From NCBI GenBank assembly GCA_002784245.1, contig PFKL01000087.1, positions 1 through 13,968 on the forward strand: a stretch of DNA of 13,968 nt, in the 5' to 3' direction. The stretch comes from Comamonadaceae bacterium CG_4_10_14_3_um_filter_60_75. Its GTDB lineage: Bacteria > Pseudomonadota > Gammaproteobacteria > Burkholderiales > Burkholderiaceae_C. Made by a program: the position numbers and the translations under genes. This document shows, one piece after another, positions 6,894 to 13,968 of this stretch; the first letter of the stretch is position 1, and every line of letters begins with the position of its first letter. Below the pieces are notes generated by a model. The model saw only the letters and a program-made list of their open reading frames with translations. It did not search any database and was not told where the DNA came from.

Positions 6894-9800
6894 TCAGGCC
6901 AAACCACGCCACTGCGCCAGCAACGCATCCCAGCGCACCTGCGCGGCGGCCAAGTGGCGCAGCTTGACGTGACCAAAGCCCTTGATGTCCTCAGGGATAC
7001 GCGCCAGATCCAGCGCCAGGGCGTAGCGCGCGCCAGCGTTGGGTTGGTCGGGCCCCGGGCGCAAACCTTGCAGTAGTTCGGTCACCGTCGCTTCATACTG
7101 CACGATCAACGCGCGCTCTTGCCGGCGCTCGTCGGTCTTGCCGAAAATGTCCAAGGCAGTGCCGCGAAGGCCCTTCAAATGCCGCAACCAACGCAAAGCG
7201 GTCAACACCCACGGGCCGTAACGCTGTTTGACCAGTTCACCCCTGTCGTTGGTTTTGGCCAGCAGCGGCGGCGCCAGATGAAAGTGCAGCTGGACCTCGC
7301 CGTCAAACTGCGCCGCGATCTGACTTTCAAAGTCACCGTTGGCGTGCAGGCGCGCTACCTCGTATTCGTCCTTGTAGGCCATCAGCTTGGCCAGGTTACG
7401 CGCCACCGCTTCACTCAAGCCCGTTTTGCCCCACAAGGCGTCCGCCTGCTGCACCTCACTAATCGCTTTTTGATAGCGCACCGCATAAGCAGCGTGCTGG
7501 TAATCGGTCAAAAAGGCACTGCGCTGACTGACAATCTCGGCGACCGTTGGTTTCCTGACCCAGCGAATCACCTGCTCTGTCTTGAGCAGCGCCTGCACCG
7601 CCGCGAGATCGTGTGCGCACTGGCGGCCCCACTCAAAAGCGGCCTGGTTGTTGGCCACCTGCACGCCGTTGAGTTCCATGGCCTGCAAAATCGCCGCCCG
7701 CGCCAGCGGCACCCGACCCTTTTGCCAGGCGTAACCGAGCAGCAGCGGGTTGGTGTAGATCGAATCCCCCAACGCAGCGCGTGCCACCGCCTCGGCATCC
7801 ACCAAGCCAAGCGCGTCCTGCCCCCCAACGGCCGTGCTGATAGCCGCCTCGCAGCCACCTTGCGGGAACTGCCAGTCGGCGTTGTGCACAAACGCCGCCG
7901 TCGGCGTGGCGTGGGTGTTAAACGCGACAAAGGTGCGCCCGGGTTGCATCACGGCCAGTGTCGCTTTGCTGGCGGCCACAATGGCATCGCAGGCAATCAC
8001 CAGGTCAGCCTGCGCCGTGTCAACCTTGCTGGTGCAAATGGCCTCGGCCGCGTCGGCGATCTGGATGTGGCTCCAGGTGGCACCGCCTTTTTGCGCCAGA
8101 CCGCCGGCGTCTTGTGTCACCACGGCCTTGCCTTGCAGGTGCGCGGCCATGCCCAACAACTGGCCGATGGTGATGACCCCGGTGCCGCCCACCCCACCGA
8201 CGACGATGCCCCAGGCGCGCGCGGTGGCTGGTAAATCAGGCTCCGGCAAGGGCGGCAACGCACCCAGCGACGGGCCTGCACCTTTTTTGGGGGTTTTCAG
8301 TTGTCCGCCCTTGACGGTGACAAAACTCGGGCAAAAGCCCTTGACGCAAGAAAAATCCTTGTTACAGGTGCTCTGGTTGATGACGCGCTTGCGCCCCCAA
8401 TCGGTTTCCAGCGGCTCCACGCTCAGGCAGTTGGACTGCGCGCCACAGTCACCACAGCCCTCGCACACCGCCGGGTTGATGACGACGCGCTCGTCGGGCT
8501 CGGCCAGGGTGCCACGCTTGCGCTTGCGGCGTTTTTCGGTGGCGCACATCTGGTCGTAGATAAGGACTGTGGTGCCCTGGAGCTCACGCAGCTGGCGCTG
8601 AACGGCGTCAAGCGCATCGCGGTGCTGCACGGTCACCCCTGCCTCCAGCGCCACGCCCTGGTACTTGGCCGGGTCGTCGGTCACGATCACCACCTTGGCA
8701 GCGCCTTCAGCCAGCACGCTGCGTTGCATCTGCAGCACGCTGTGGCCTTCCTTGCGTTCACCAACACGCTGGCCGCCGGTCATGGCCACCGCGTCGTTGT
8801 AGAGAATCTTGTAGGTGATGTTCACGCCGGCGGCAATGCTTTGCCGGATGGCCAACAGGCCACTGTGAAAGTAGGTGCCATCCCCCAGGTTGACAAACAC
8901 ATGCGTGTCCGTGGTGAACGGCTGCTGCCCAACCCAGGCCACACCCTCACCGCCCATCTGGCTGAAGGTGGTGGTAGACCGGTCCATCCACACCGTCATG
9001 AAGTGGCAACCAATACCGGCCATGGCACGGCTGCCCTCGGGCACGCGGGTACTGGTGTTGTGTGGGCAGCCGCTGCAAAACCACGGCATGCGCTCACCGG
9101 TATCAGACGGCAGCGCCAGCGCAGCGCGCTCCTTGCCGTCGAGCGCGTTCAGGTGCTGTTGCATGCGCTGTTGCACGTCCGCCGGCACACCCAGTTTGAC
9201 CAGTCGCCGGTAAATAGCCCGCGCCACCAGGCCGGGGGTGAGGTCGGCATTGGCGCGCAAGAGCGCGTTGCTGCCCGGGTTGGGCTGGCTCCACTCGCCC
9301 CCACCACCCTGGCTGTCGCCGTCAAATTTGCCAACCACGTTGGGGCGCACCGGCCAGTTGTAGAGCTCTTCCTTGAGCTGGTATTCAATGATCTGGCGCT
9401 TTTCTTCCACCACCAGAATCTCTTGCAAGCCGGTGGCAAAGGCGCGCGTCCCGCTGGGCTCCAGCGGCCAAACCACGGCCACTTTGTGCAAGCGCAAACC
9501 CACACGCGCGCAAGTGGCCACGTCCAGCCCCAGATCAGCCAGCGCCTGGCGCGTGTCATTGAACGCCTTGCCGCTGGCCATGATGCCAAAGCGGTCCTGG
9601 CTGCTTTCGATCACGTTGTAATTGAGCCGGTTGGCGCGCACATAGGCCAGTGCGGCGTACCACTTGAAGTCCATCAACCGGGCTTCCTGCGCCAGAGCGG
9701 CGTCGGGCCAGCGGATGTGCACACCGCCCGGCGGCATGGAGAAATCAGCGGGCGTGATGATCTTGACGCGCTGCAGATCCACATCCACCGACGCACTTGA

Positions 9801-10454
9801 TTCCACCACCTCCTGAATCGTCTTCATGCCCGCCCACACGCCCGAGAAGCGGCTGAGTGCGATGGCATGCAGCCCCAAGTCCAGAATCTCCTGCACGTTG
9901 GACGGAAAAAACACCGGCAGCCCGCAGGCCTTGAAAATGTGGTCGCTCTGGTGCGCGGCGGTCGAGCTTTTGCTGACATGGTCGTCACCCGCCACCGCCA
10001 GCACGCCGCCATGGGCCGCCGTGCCAGCCATGTTGGCGTGCTTGAACACGTCCGAACACCGGTCAACCCCCGGGCCTTTGCCGTACCAGATACCAAACAC
10101 ACCGTCGTACTTTTTGCTTTGCGGATAAATGTCCAACTGCTGCGTGCCCCACACCGCGGTGGCCGCCAGTTCTTCATTGACGCCAGGCTGGAAGTGGATA
10201 TGGTGGGCGTCCAGGTGTGCTTTGGCGGCCACCAGTGATTGGTCGTAGTTGCCCAGGGGCGAGCCGCGGTAGCCGCTGACAAAGCCGGCGGTATTTAGCC
10301 CGCCCGCCAGGTCGCGCTGGCGCTGCATCAGCGGCAAACGCACCAGCGCCTGTATGCCGCTCATGAAGGCTTGTCCTTGAGCGAGGGTGTATTTGTCCTG
10401 CAAGGTCACGCCAGCAAGGGGCGCGAGGGCAGCTGGTGTCAACGGCGCATTCAA
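6894..10454 (-). CDS. single-chain indolepyruvate ferredoxin oxidoreductase family protein
   Basis: A thiamine-diphosphate, iron-sulfur 2-oxoacid oxidoreductase of 1186 residues in which IorA-like and IorB-like parts are fused. By family it oxidatively decarboxylates aryl- or branched-chain 2-oxoacids to acyl-CoA, passing electrons to a ferredoxin-type acceptor. In order: a pyrimidine-binding domain (about 20-240; GYRGSPLGNYD at 61-71, QPGVNEELAATAVWG at 89-103); the conserved FCSGCPH motif (459-465); a TPP/Mg site GDGTYFHSG (524-532) continued by N553-DAVAMTGGQ; a cysteine cluster C664, C667, C670, C676, C697, C703, C708; a gamma-type domain with VVGGVGGTG (751-759); and a C-terminal helical extension (about 940-1186). 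The start is TTG at 10454, supported by AGGGAG 5 nt upstream; the first in-frame ATG (residue 31) would cut the N-terminal domain. It stands alone between cheV and yajC, and no ferredoxin gene is in view. The true substrate is not determined here. Confidence 0.93.
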   Translation of the reverse strand: MNAPLTPAALAPLAGVTLQDKYTLAQGQAFMSGIQALVRLPLMQRQRDLAGGLNTAGFVSGYRGSPLGNYDQSLVAAKAHLDAHHIHFQPGVNEELAATAVWGTQQLDIYPQSKKYDGVFGIWYGKGPGVDRCSDVFKHANMAGTAAHGGVLAVAGDDHVSKSSTAAHQSDHIFKACGLPVFFPSNVQEILDLGLHAIALSRFSGVWAGMKTIQEVVESSASVDVDLQRVKIITPADFSMPPGGVHIRWPDAALAQEARLMDFKWYAALAYVRANRLNYNVIESSQDRFGIMASGKAFNDTRQALADLGLDVATCARVGLRLHKVAVVWPLEPSGTRAFATGLQEILVVEEKRQIIEYQLKEELYNWPVRPNVVGKFDGDSQGGGGEWSQPNPGSNALLRANADLTPGLVARAIYRRLVKLGVPADVQQRMQQHLNALDGKERAALALPSDTGERMPWFCSGCPHNTSTRVPEGSRAMAGIGCHFMTVWMDRSTTTFSQMGGEGVAWVGQQPFTTDTHVFVNLGDGTYFHSGLLAIRQSIAAGVNITYKILYNDAVAMTGGQRVGERKEGHSVLQMQRSVLAEGAAKVVIVTDDPAKYQGVALEAGVTVQHRDALDAVQRQLRELQGTTVLIYDQMCATEKRRKRKRGTLAEPDERVVINPAVCEGCGDCGAQSNCLSVEPLETDWGRKRVINQSTCNKDFSCVKGFCPSFVTVKGGQLKTPKKGAGPSLGALPPLPEPDLPATARAWGIVVGGVGGTGVITIGQLLGMAAHLQGKAVVTQDAGGLAQKGGATWSHIQIADAAEAICTSKVDTAQADLVIACDAIVAASKATLAVMQPGRTFVAFNTHATPTAAFVHNADWQFPQGGCEAAISTAVGGQDALGLVDAEAVARAALGDSIYTNPLLLGYAWQKGRVPLARAAILQAMELNGVQVANNQAAFEWGRQCAHDLAAVQALLKTEQVIRWVRKPTVAEIVSQRSAFLTDYQHAAYAVRYQKAISEVQQADALWGKTGLSEAVARNLAKLMAYKDEYEVARLHANGDFESQIAAQFDGEVQLHFHLAPPLLAKTNDRGELVKQRYGPWVLTALRWLRHLKGLRGTALDIFGKTDERRQERALIVQYEATVTELLQGLRPGPDQPNAGARYALALDLARIPEDIKGFGHVKLRHLAAAQVRWDALLAQWRGLA

Positions 10455-10459
10455 AGGGT

Positions 10460-10465
10460 CTCCCT
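10460..10465 (-). promoter_or_regulatory. ribosome binding site deciding the TTG start of the oxidoreductase gene
   Basis: AGGGAG on the minus strand lies 5 nt before TTG at 10454. The nearby ATG at 10450 is in another frame and leads nowhere. The TTG gives an N-terminus MNAPLTPAAL that runs straight into the conserved family sequence. Confidence 0.75.
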
Positions 10466-10523
10466 AGGCAGATTCAACCACTGTCACAGACGGCTCAGAC
10501 TCGCCAAGAAATAAATGCTTTTC

Positions 10524-10573
10524 AGGCTTGCAGCCCTTTCTACACAAGCGCTAAAAGCTCTTTTATCAATAGC
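10524..10573 (-). repeat. Comamonadaceae-type interspersed repeat between cheV and the oxidoreductase gene
   Basis: The minus strand reads GCTATTGATAAAAGAGC, then TTTTAGCGCTTGTG, then AAAGGGCTGCAAGCCT. From memory this matches a short repeat found many times between genes in Comamonadaceae (a 'GCTATTGAT ... GCGCTT ... AAGGGCT-CAAGCC' pattern). It holds two small inverted repeats, AAAAG-AG-CTTTT and GGCT-GCA-AGCC. It begins 3 nt after the cheV stop codon, in the transcribed orientation, so it probably lies in the cheV 3' untranslated end. A diverged copy lies within dprA. The rest of this 122-nt gap (10455-10576) holds only the oxidoreductase ribosome binding site; I see no convincing promoter in it. 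Confidence 0.65.
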
Positions 10574-10576
10574 AAT

Positions 10577-11533
10577 TCAGCGTGTCAGCACACGCCGGAT
10601 GGTATCGGCCAGTTCCTCGGCGACAAACTTGGCAACATAACCATCGGCGCCGACTTTTTTGACATGGTCTTCGTTGGTGGAGCCGGTCAATGAGGAATGA
10701 ATCACCACCGGCAGACCGCTGAAACGCGCGTCCTGCTTGATATTGCGCGTCAGGGTAAAGCCGTCCATCTCAGGCATTTCCAGGTCGGTCAGCACCATCG
10801 CCACCTTATCCCTGATGGTTTTGCCTTGCGACTCGGCCTCGGCCGCCATCGCCTTGAGCCGATCCCACGCCTCCTGCCCGGTTTTGGTCATGATGAAAGG
10901 CACACCCATCGACGTCAAGCCCTGCTCGATCATCATGCGCGCCACCGCCGAGTCGTCGGCCGCCAGCACCACCGTACCGGGCGGCAAATGCAATTTGTGC
11001 CCATCGTCAACCGCGATATCGAGCTGATGCTGCTCCGGGAAGACGTCACGCAAAATCTGCTCCACATCGAGCACTTGTGCCAACCGGGTGTTCTCGATAT
11101 CGCCGTCCAGGCGGGCAATACTGGTGACCAGACCACCACCACGACCTTCCGCCGACAGCACCTGCTTCCACTCCAGACGCACGATTTCGTTGACCTCTTC
11201 GACCGCAAACGCCTGTGTGGAGCGAGCAAACTCGGTCACCAGCAAGATACCCAGGCCTTTGGTTGGATTGGTACCGACAATCTGGGGCAGATTGATGACA
11301 GTGATCATCTGGCCGCGGATGTTGGCCACCCCCATCACTGCGGGTGGCGAATTGACCATGGCGGTGACTTCTGGCATGACCAGAATCTCACGCACCTTGA
11401 ACACATTGATGCCAAACAACTCGCGCTTGTCGGTACCGGGCGCCTCACCCAGGCGAAACAACAGCAACTCAAACATGCTGTTACCTGCCAGGTTGGTGCG
11501 CTCGTCAACGTCGCGCATGCTGGATTTGTTCAT
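10577..11533 (-). CDS. cheV: chemotaxis protein CheV (CheW domain fused to a receiver domain)
   Basis: CheV couples chemoreceptors to the histidine kinase CheA through its CheW-like domain, and tunes this coupling by phosphorylation of its receiver domain; it acts at the cytoplasmic face of receptor arrays. The 318 residues show the CheW-like domain at about 20-170 (LFGINVFKVREI at 39-50, VMGVANIRGQMITVINLPQIVG at 67-87 in two halves) and a complete receiver domain at about 188-318. The acidic pair is D193/D194, the phosphoacceptor D250 in LTDLEMPEMDG, the switch Ser S280 in VIHSSL and the lysine K302 in YVAKF, so it should be phosphorylatable. The ATG is preceded by an AGAGGCAG-type site about 5 nt upstream. 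It follows mltA by 53 nt; no cheA, cheW, receptor or flagellar gene is in view, so it is an orphan in this window. A weak promoter may lie in the 53-nt gap. Confidence 0.96.
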   Translation of the reverse strand: MNKSSMRDVDERTNLAGNSMFELLLFRLGEAPGTDKRELFGINVFKVREILVMPEVTAMVNSPPAVMGVANIRGQMITVINLPQIVGTNPTKGLGILLVTEFARSTQAFAVEEVNEIVRLEWKQVLSAEGRGGGLVTSIARLDGDIENTRLAQVLDVEQILRDVFPEQHQLDIAVDDGHKLHLPPGTVVLAADDSAVARMMIEQGLTSMGVPFIMTKTGQEAWDRLKAMAAEAESQGKTIRDKVAMVLTDLEMPEMDGFTLTRNIKQDARFSGLPVVIHSSLTGSTNEDHVKKVGADGYVAKFVAEELADTIRRVLTR

Positions 11534-11547
11534 GATCTGCCTCTGCC

Positions 11548-11578
11548 TTTATGGAAATCGGTCATTCAACATGGTCAA
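11548..11578 (-). promoter_or_regulatory. possible weak promoter for cheV in the mltA-cheV gap
   Basis: On the minus strand TTGACC (11578-11573), five of six matches to the sigma-70 -35 box, is followed after 19 nt by CATAAA (11553-11548), four of six matches to the -10 box. The spacing is longer than optimal. The stretch between contains ACCGATTT, which loosely resembles the flagellar sigma-28 -10 element, but no matching -35 element is present. This is a low-confidence call; read-through from mltA is equally possible. Confidence 0.2.
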
Positions 11579-11586
11579 TGGTAACG

Positions 11587-12789
11587 TCATTGCACCGGCT
11601 TGGGCCACAACACCCAAAGCCGCAACGGCTGCTTGAGCCGCCCGGCCAACTCGCCTGCTGCCGCACCCCAGCCAACAAAGTAATCCGCGCGCAAAGCGCC
11701 AACGATCGCGCTGCCGGTATCTTGCGCCAGCACCAGCCGGTTGAGCGTCACGCTGGGCCCTTCGGAGGCCAACCACACCGGTGTGCCGTAAGGGATGCTC
11801 GTTGGGTCCACCGCAATCGAGCGCCCCGGCGTCAGCGGCACCCCTTGCGCACCACGCGGGCCAAAGTTGGCGTCAAAATCGCTCAGCGCTTCTTCCTTGA
11901 AAAACACCACCCGCGGGTTTTGCCACAGCAGCTCCCGCACCCGCTGCGGGTTGGCCGCAATCCAGGCGCGCATACCCGGCCACGAGGCGTCGCGCAACTC
12001 GCCTTGCTGTAGCAGCCAGCGCCCGACGCTGCTGTACGGTTGCCCGTTGTGTCCGGCGTAGGCCAGACGTACCAGGTGTTCACGGCCATCGTCTTCGGTC
12101 ACACGGATGCGACCGGAGCCCTGAATCTGCAACAGCAAGGCGTCAACCGGGTCGGCCAGGTAGAGCAAGTCGTGCCCGCGCAGTGCGGCCTGCGCCTCGG
12201 GCAGGGTATCGATGTCGCGCCGGCTATACCAAGGCTTGCCTGCGCTCAAGCCTGTGGGCAACCTGTAAAGCGGCGTCGCAAAGCCCGCCCCGGCGCTGCG
12301 CCGGGCCACAAATTCGGGCTCAAAGTAAGCAGTCAACAAACCCGGCGACGTGCTGCCATCGGGCGGCTCGACGCGGTAGGGCTGCAGGCGCGAATGCAAC
12401 CAAGCCAGTTGTTGTGCCGCATCGGCGATGCTCAGGCGCCGGATTTCAGGGCACAAAAGCGCAAACACCGGTCCTGGTTTTTCACAACTTTTCAGCCACG
12501 CGTTCCAGGCTTCAAACAGGTTGTCGTCATTGAGCCCCGGCAAGTCAGACCAAGCCACGGGCAGCCATTTGCTGGCGCTGCGCATGATCGGCGCACCCAG
12601 CGACACCGTGGCGGCGGGTAGCGTCGACTGCGCTGGAACGGACGCCGCTGGCGCAGCAGACGGGGCAGGCGCAGCCGTTGGCGCCAGCACAACCGACGTG
12701 CCGCACGCGCTCAGCAGCAGCACAACAGCAATGCCCACCAGCGCGCCGAGCAACCGCAGGCGGTGTAGCAGTCTCAAGGTGTGCGTCAT
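11587..12789 (-). CDS. mltA: membrane-bound lytic murein transglycosylase A (MltA) lipoprotein
   Basis: MltA cleaves the MurNAc-GlcNAc bond of peptidoglycan to leave 1,6-anhydro ends; it is a lipoprotein facing the periplasm. The 400-residue chain starts with a lipoprotein signal: basic start, hydrophobic core, and lipobox LLSAC with lipidated C29. A flexible Ala/Pro/Ser stretch (31-66) follows. The MltA domain shows LLTAYFEPEF (151-160) and LLLQIQGSGRI (218-228). The C-terminal 3D domain carries its three Asp in VDPTSIPYG (D328), LAQDTGSAI (D357) and RADYFVGWG (D369), including the catalytic Asp expected for the family. C102 and C113 could form a disulfide in the periplasm. The ATG overlaps the stop of the hydrolase gene as ATGA with no clear Shine-Dalgarno, so translation probably depends on reinitiation. 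Identification is firm. Confidence 0.96.
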   Translation of the reverse strand: MTHTLRLLHRLRLLGALVGIAVVLLLSACGTSVVLAPTAAPAPSAAPAASVPAQSTLPAATVSLGAPIMRSASKWLPVAWSDLPGLNDDNLFEAWNAWLKSCEKPGPVFALLCPEIRRLSIADAAQQLAWLHSRLQPYRVEPPDGSTSPGLLTAYFEPEFVARRSAGAGFATPLYRLPTGLSAGKPWYSRRDIDTLPEAQAALRGHDLLYLADPVDALLLQIQGSGRIRVTEDDGREHLVRLAYAGHNGQPYSSVGRWLLQQGELRDASWPGMRAWIAANPQRVRELLWQNPRVVFFKEEALSDFDANFGPRGAQGVPLTPGRSIAVDPTSIPYGTPVWLASEGPSVTLNRLVLAQDTGSAIVGALRADYFVGWGAAAGELAGRLKQPLRLWVLWPKPVQ

Positions 12790-13601
12790 AGCAAGCGGTG
12801 CTGCAAAGCCGGTAGCCGGGTGCGGCAGGCCTGCAGCTGGGCAAAGTCCAGCTCGGCCAGCACGACGCCAGCGCCCTGGTCACGCTGCGCCTGCACCCGA
12901 CCCCAGGGGTCAATCGCCATGGCGTGGCCCCAGGTGCGGCGCTGGTTGTCGTGCACGCCGCCTTGCGCGGCGGCGAGCACATAGGCCAGGTTTTCGATGG
13001 CGCGCGCGCGCAGCAGCACCTCCCAGTGGTCCTGCCCGGTGGTGTAGGTAAAAGCGCTGGGCACCAGCAGCAAGTGGGCGCCAGCGCTGGCATAGGCACG
13101 GTACAACTCGGCAAAACGCAGGTCGTAGCAGACGCTCAAACCAATGCGCCAGCGTTGACCATCGCACGAATCCAGGTCAAAGTACACCGGCTGCTGGCCC
13201 GCCTGCAGCACGCAGGATTCGTCGTAATGTTCCACGCCGTTGTCAAAGCGGAACAAATGCATCTTGTCATAACGGGCAACCCGCGCGCCATCGGGCGCAA
13301 ACACCAGCGAGCTGTTGCACACATGCGCCGGGTCACTGCCCGCCAGCGGGATCGTGCCGCCCACCAGCCACAGGCCCAGATCCCGGGCCGCGTCGGCCAA
13401 AAACTGCTGTAGTGGCCCGTGGCCCAAGGGCTCGGCAAGTGCAAGTTTGTCGCTGTCATTGTGACCCATGAGGCAAAAGTATTCGGGCAGAACCACCAGT
13501 TCCGAGCCAGCACGCGCAGCCTCTTGCAAAAGCTTGCCAGCCTGCGCCACGTTGGCCTGGACGTCAGCTGAGGACACCATCTGAATAGCGGCAACTTTCA
13601 T
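12786..13601 (-). CDS. carbon-nitrogen hydrolase, Nit1-type (probable deaminated glutathione amidase)
   Basis: A nitrilase-superfamily amidase of 271 residues. The catalytic Glu-Lys-Cys triad is complete: E40 in LVVLPEYF, K113 in YDKMHLF and C158 in LSVCYDLRF; the supporting Glu is E194 in DHWEVLLRARAIE. The segments PSAFTYTTGQDHWE (181-194), AAAQGGVHDNQRRTWGHAMAID (210-231, in two halves) and DPWGRV match the Nit1/deaminated-glutathione-amidase branch best. Those enzymes repair a side product of transaminases by hydrolysing deaminated glutathione to 2-oxoglutarate and Cys-Gly; this substrate is inference from family resemblance. It is probably cytoplasmic. The ATG overlaps the yhdP stop (ATGA) and has AAGGAG 8 nt upstream; the gene's own stop overlaps the mltA start in the same way. 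It is therefore the middle of a tightly coupled three-gene unit. Confidence 0.92.
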   Translation of the reverse strand: MKVAAIQMVSSADVQANVAQAGKLLQEAARAGSELVVLPEYFCLMGHNDSDKLALAEPLGHGPLQQFLADAARDLGLWLVGGTIPLAGSDPAHVCNSSLVFAPDGARVARYDKMHLFRFDNGVEHYDESCVLQAGQQPVYFDLDSCDGQRWRIGLSVCYDLRFAELYRAYASAGAHLLLVPSAFTYTTGQDHWEVLLRARAIENLAYVLAAAQGGVHDNQRRTWGHAMAIDPWGRVQAQRDQGAGVVLAELDFAQLQACRTRLPALQHRLL

Positions 13602-13968
13602 GGTTTGGACTCCTTGGGTGGGCGGGTGGCAGACGGGACTTTGGTTACCTGCGGGTCAGCCCAGCTGCCGTCGACGTGGAATTCCTGTGTGGCCGAGTCG
13701 ATCAGCGGACGCCGTAACACCCACTGCGCCAGAAACGTCCCCAAACCCACAGCCGGGTTGATCACGGTGGCCAGCAATGACGCGGTACCAGCGTTGATCT
13801 CGGGCACCACCACCACCTTGAGGTCCTGCGTTTCATCGGCAATATTGGCCTGGCCCTCCATCAGCACGGCGGCGTTGACGCCTTTCATCTGCAGGTTGTT
13901 GGTGCGCGCAATGCCCTTGTCAACGGTCACGTCGCCACGCAAAAAGTCAAAGGCAAAACCCTCGCTGA
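13598..13968 (-). CDS. yhdP: YhdP/AsmA-like family protein (TIGR02099 type), C-terminal end only
   Basis: Only the last 122 residues are inside the window; the frame is open to the right edge, so the start lies beyond 13968. YhdP-family proteins are very large (well over 1000 residues) inner-membrane-anchored periplasmic bridge proteins, linked in E. coli to phospholipid transport to the outer membrane. The visible tail carries the conserved C-terminal pattern: GFAFDFLRGDVTVDKGIART, then QDLKVVVVPEINAGTASL, then LLATVINPAVGLGTFLAQWV, and finally FHVDGSWADPQVTKV, followed by a short Lys/Pro-rich end. The stop overlaps the ATG of the hydrolase gene by 4 nt. The position beside a Nit-type hydrolase agrees with the gene order I recall from other Burkholderiales. 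Any internal TTG such as that at 13942 is not the start. Confidence 0.88.
   Translation of the reverse strand, partial: SEGFAFDFLRGDVTVDKGIARTNNLQMKGVNAAVLMEGQANIADETQDLKVVVVPEINAGTASLLATVINPAVGLGTFLAQWVLRRPLIDSATQEFHVDGSWADPQVTKVPSATRPPKESKP
13610..13615 (-). promoter_or_regulatory. ribosome binding site of the Nit-type hydrolase gene inside yhdP
   Basis: AAGGAG on the minus strand lies 8 nt before the ATG at 13601, within the last codons of yhdP. It gives this gene its own strong site in addition to the ATGA overlap. The next junction (mltA) lacks such a site. Confidence 0.7.

Noticed and set aside
8301..9800. A 499-codon open frame on the + strand opposite the oxidoreductase gene.
   Set aside because: It lies wholly antisense to a gene with clear TPP and gamma-domain motifs. 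Its product is His/Arg/Gln/Ala-rich without recognisable domains, typical of GC-rich shadow frames.
10455..10576. TTGATA within the repeat as a -35 box for the oxidoreductase gene.
   Set aside because: At 16-19 nt spacing the best -10 candidates match the consensus at only two or three of six positions.
10697..11584. A 295-codon + strand frame opposite cheV.
   Set aside because: Antisense to a gene with a full CheW/receiver signature; no motif in the product.

Overview
The window looks like chromosome of a GC-rich betaproteobacterium of the Burkholderiales, most likely Comamonadaceae (Rhodoferax/Polaromonas-like). The grounds are protein resemblance, GC-rich codon use, and a short interspersed repeat of a type I recall from Comamonadaceae genomes. 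No taxonomic marker gene (such as rRNA) is present, so the placement is inference. There are ten protein-coding genes, two of them cut by the window edges. I see no RNA gene, transposase, CRISPR array or phage gene. No gene-free stretch exceeds about 125 bases.

Layout, left to right. dprA (DNA-uptake and recombination mediator, 5' end missing) is the only gene on the + strand. It meets the minus-strand genes tail to tail with 15 nt between stop codons. The rest is transcribed right to left. In transcription order these are: the 3' end of a yhdP-like envelope gene, a Nit1-type carbon-nitrogen hydrolase, mltA (lytic transglycosylase lipoprotein), cheV (chemotaxis scaffold with receiver domain), a large single-chain indolepyruvate ferredoxin oxidoreductase-type gene, then yajC, secD, secF and a DUF1631 gene.

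Operon structure. yhdP, nit and mltA are joined by two 4-nt ATGA stop/start overlaps, so they form one translationally coupled unit. cheV follows mltA after 53 nt. A Comamonadaceae-type repeat begins 3 nt after the cheV stop and separates it from the oxidoreductase gene. That gene starts at TTG behind a strong Shine-Dalgarno. It ends at a good stem-loop plus T-rich tract, which lies only 22 nt before the GTG start of yajC. yajC-secD-secF is the accessory Sec translocon unit. The DUF1631 gene is attached to its end with a 15-nt gap, so it is probably co-expressed.

Most of the window is housekeeping or envelope biology, and I do not see a clearly new defence or mobile system. The points most worth a second look are: (1) a diverged second copy of the interspersed repeat lying in frame inside dprA, where it supplies the linker before the winged-helix domain; (2) the terminator with mutually exclusive alternative stems directly upstream of yajC; (3) the uncharacterised DUF1631 protein, with a long Gly/Met/Pro-rich middle, fixed to the secDF operon.
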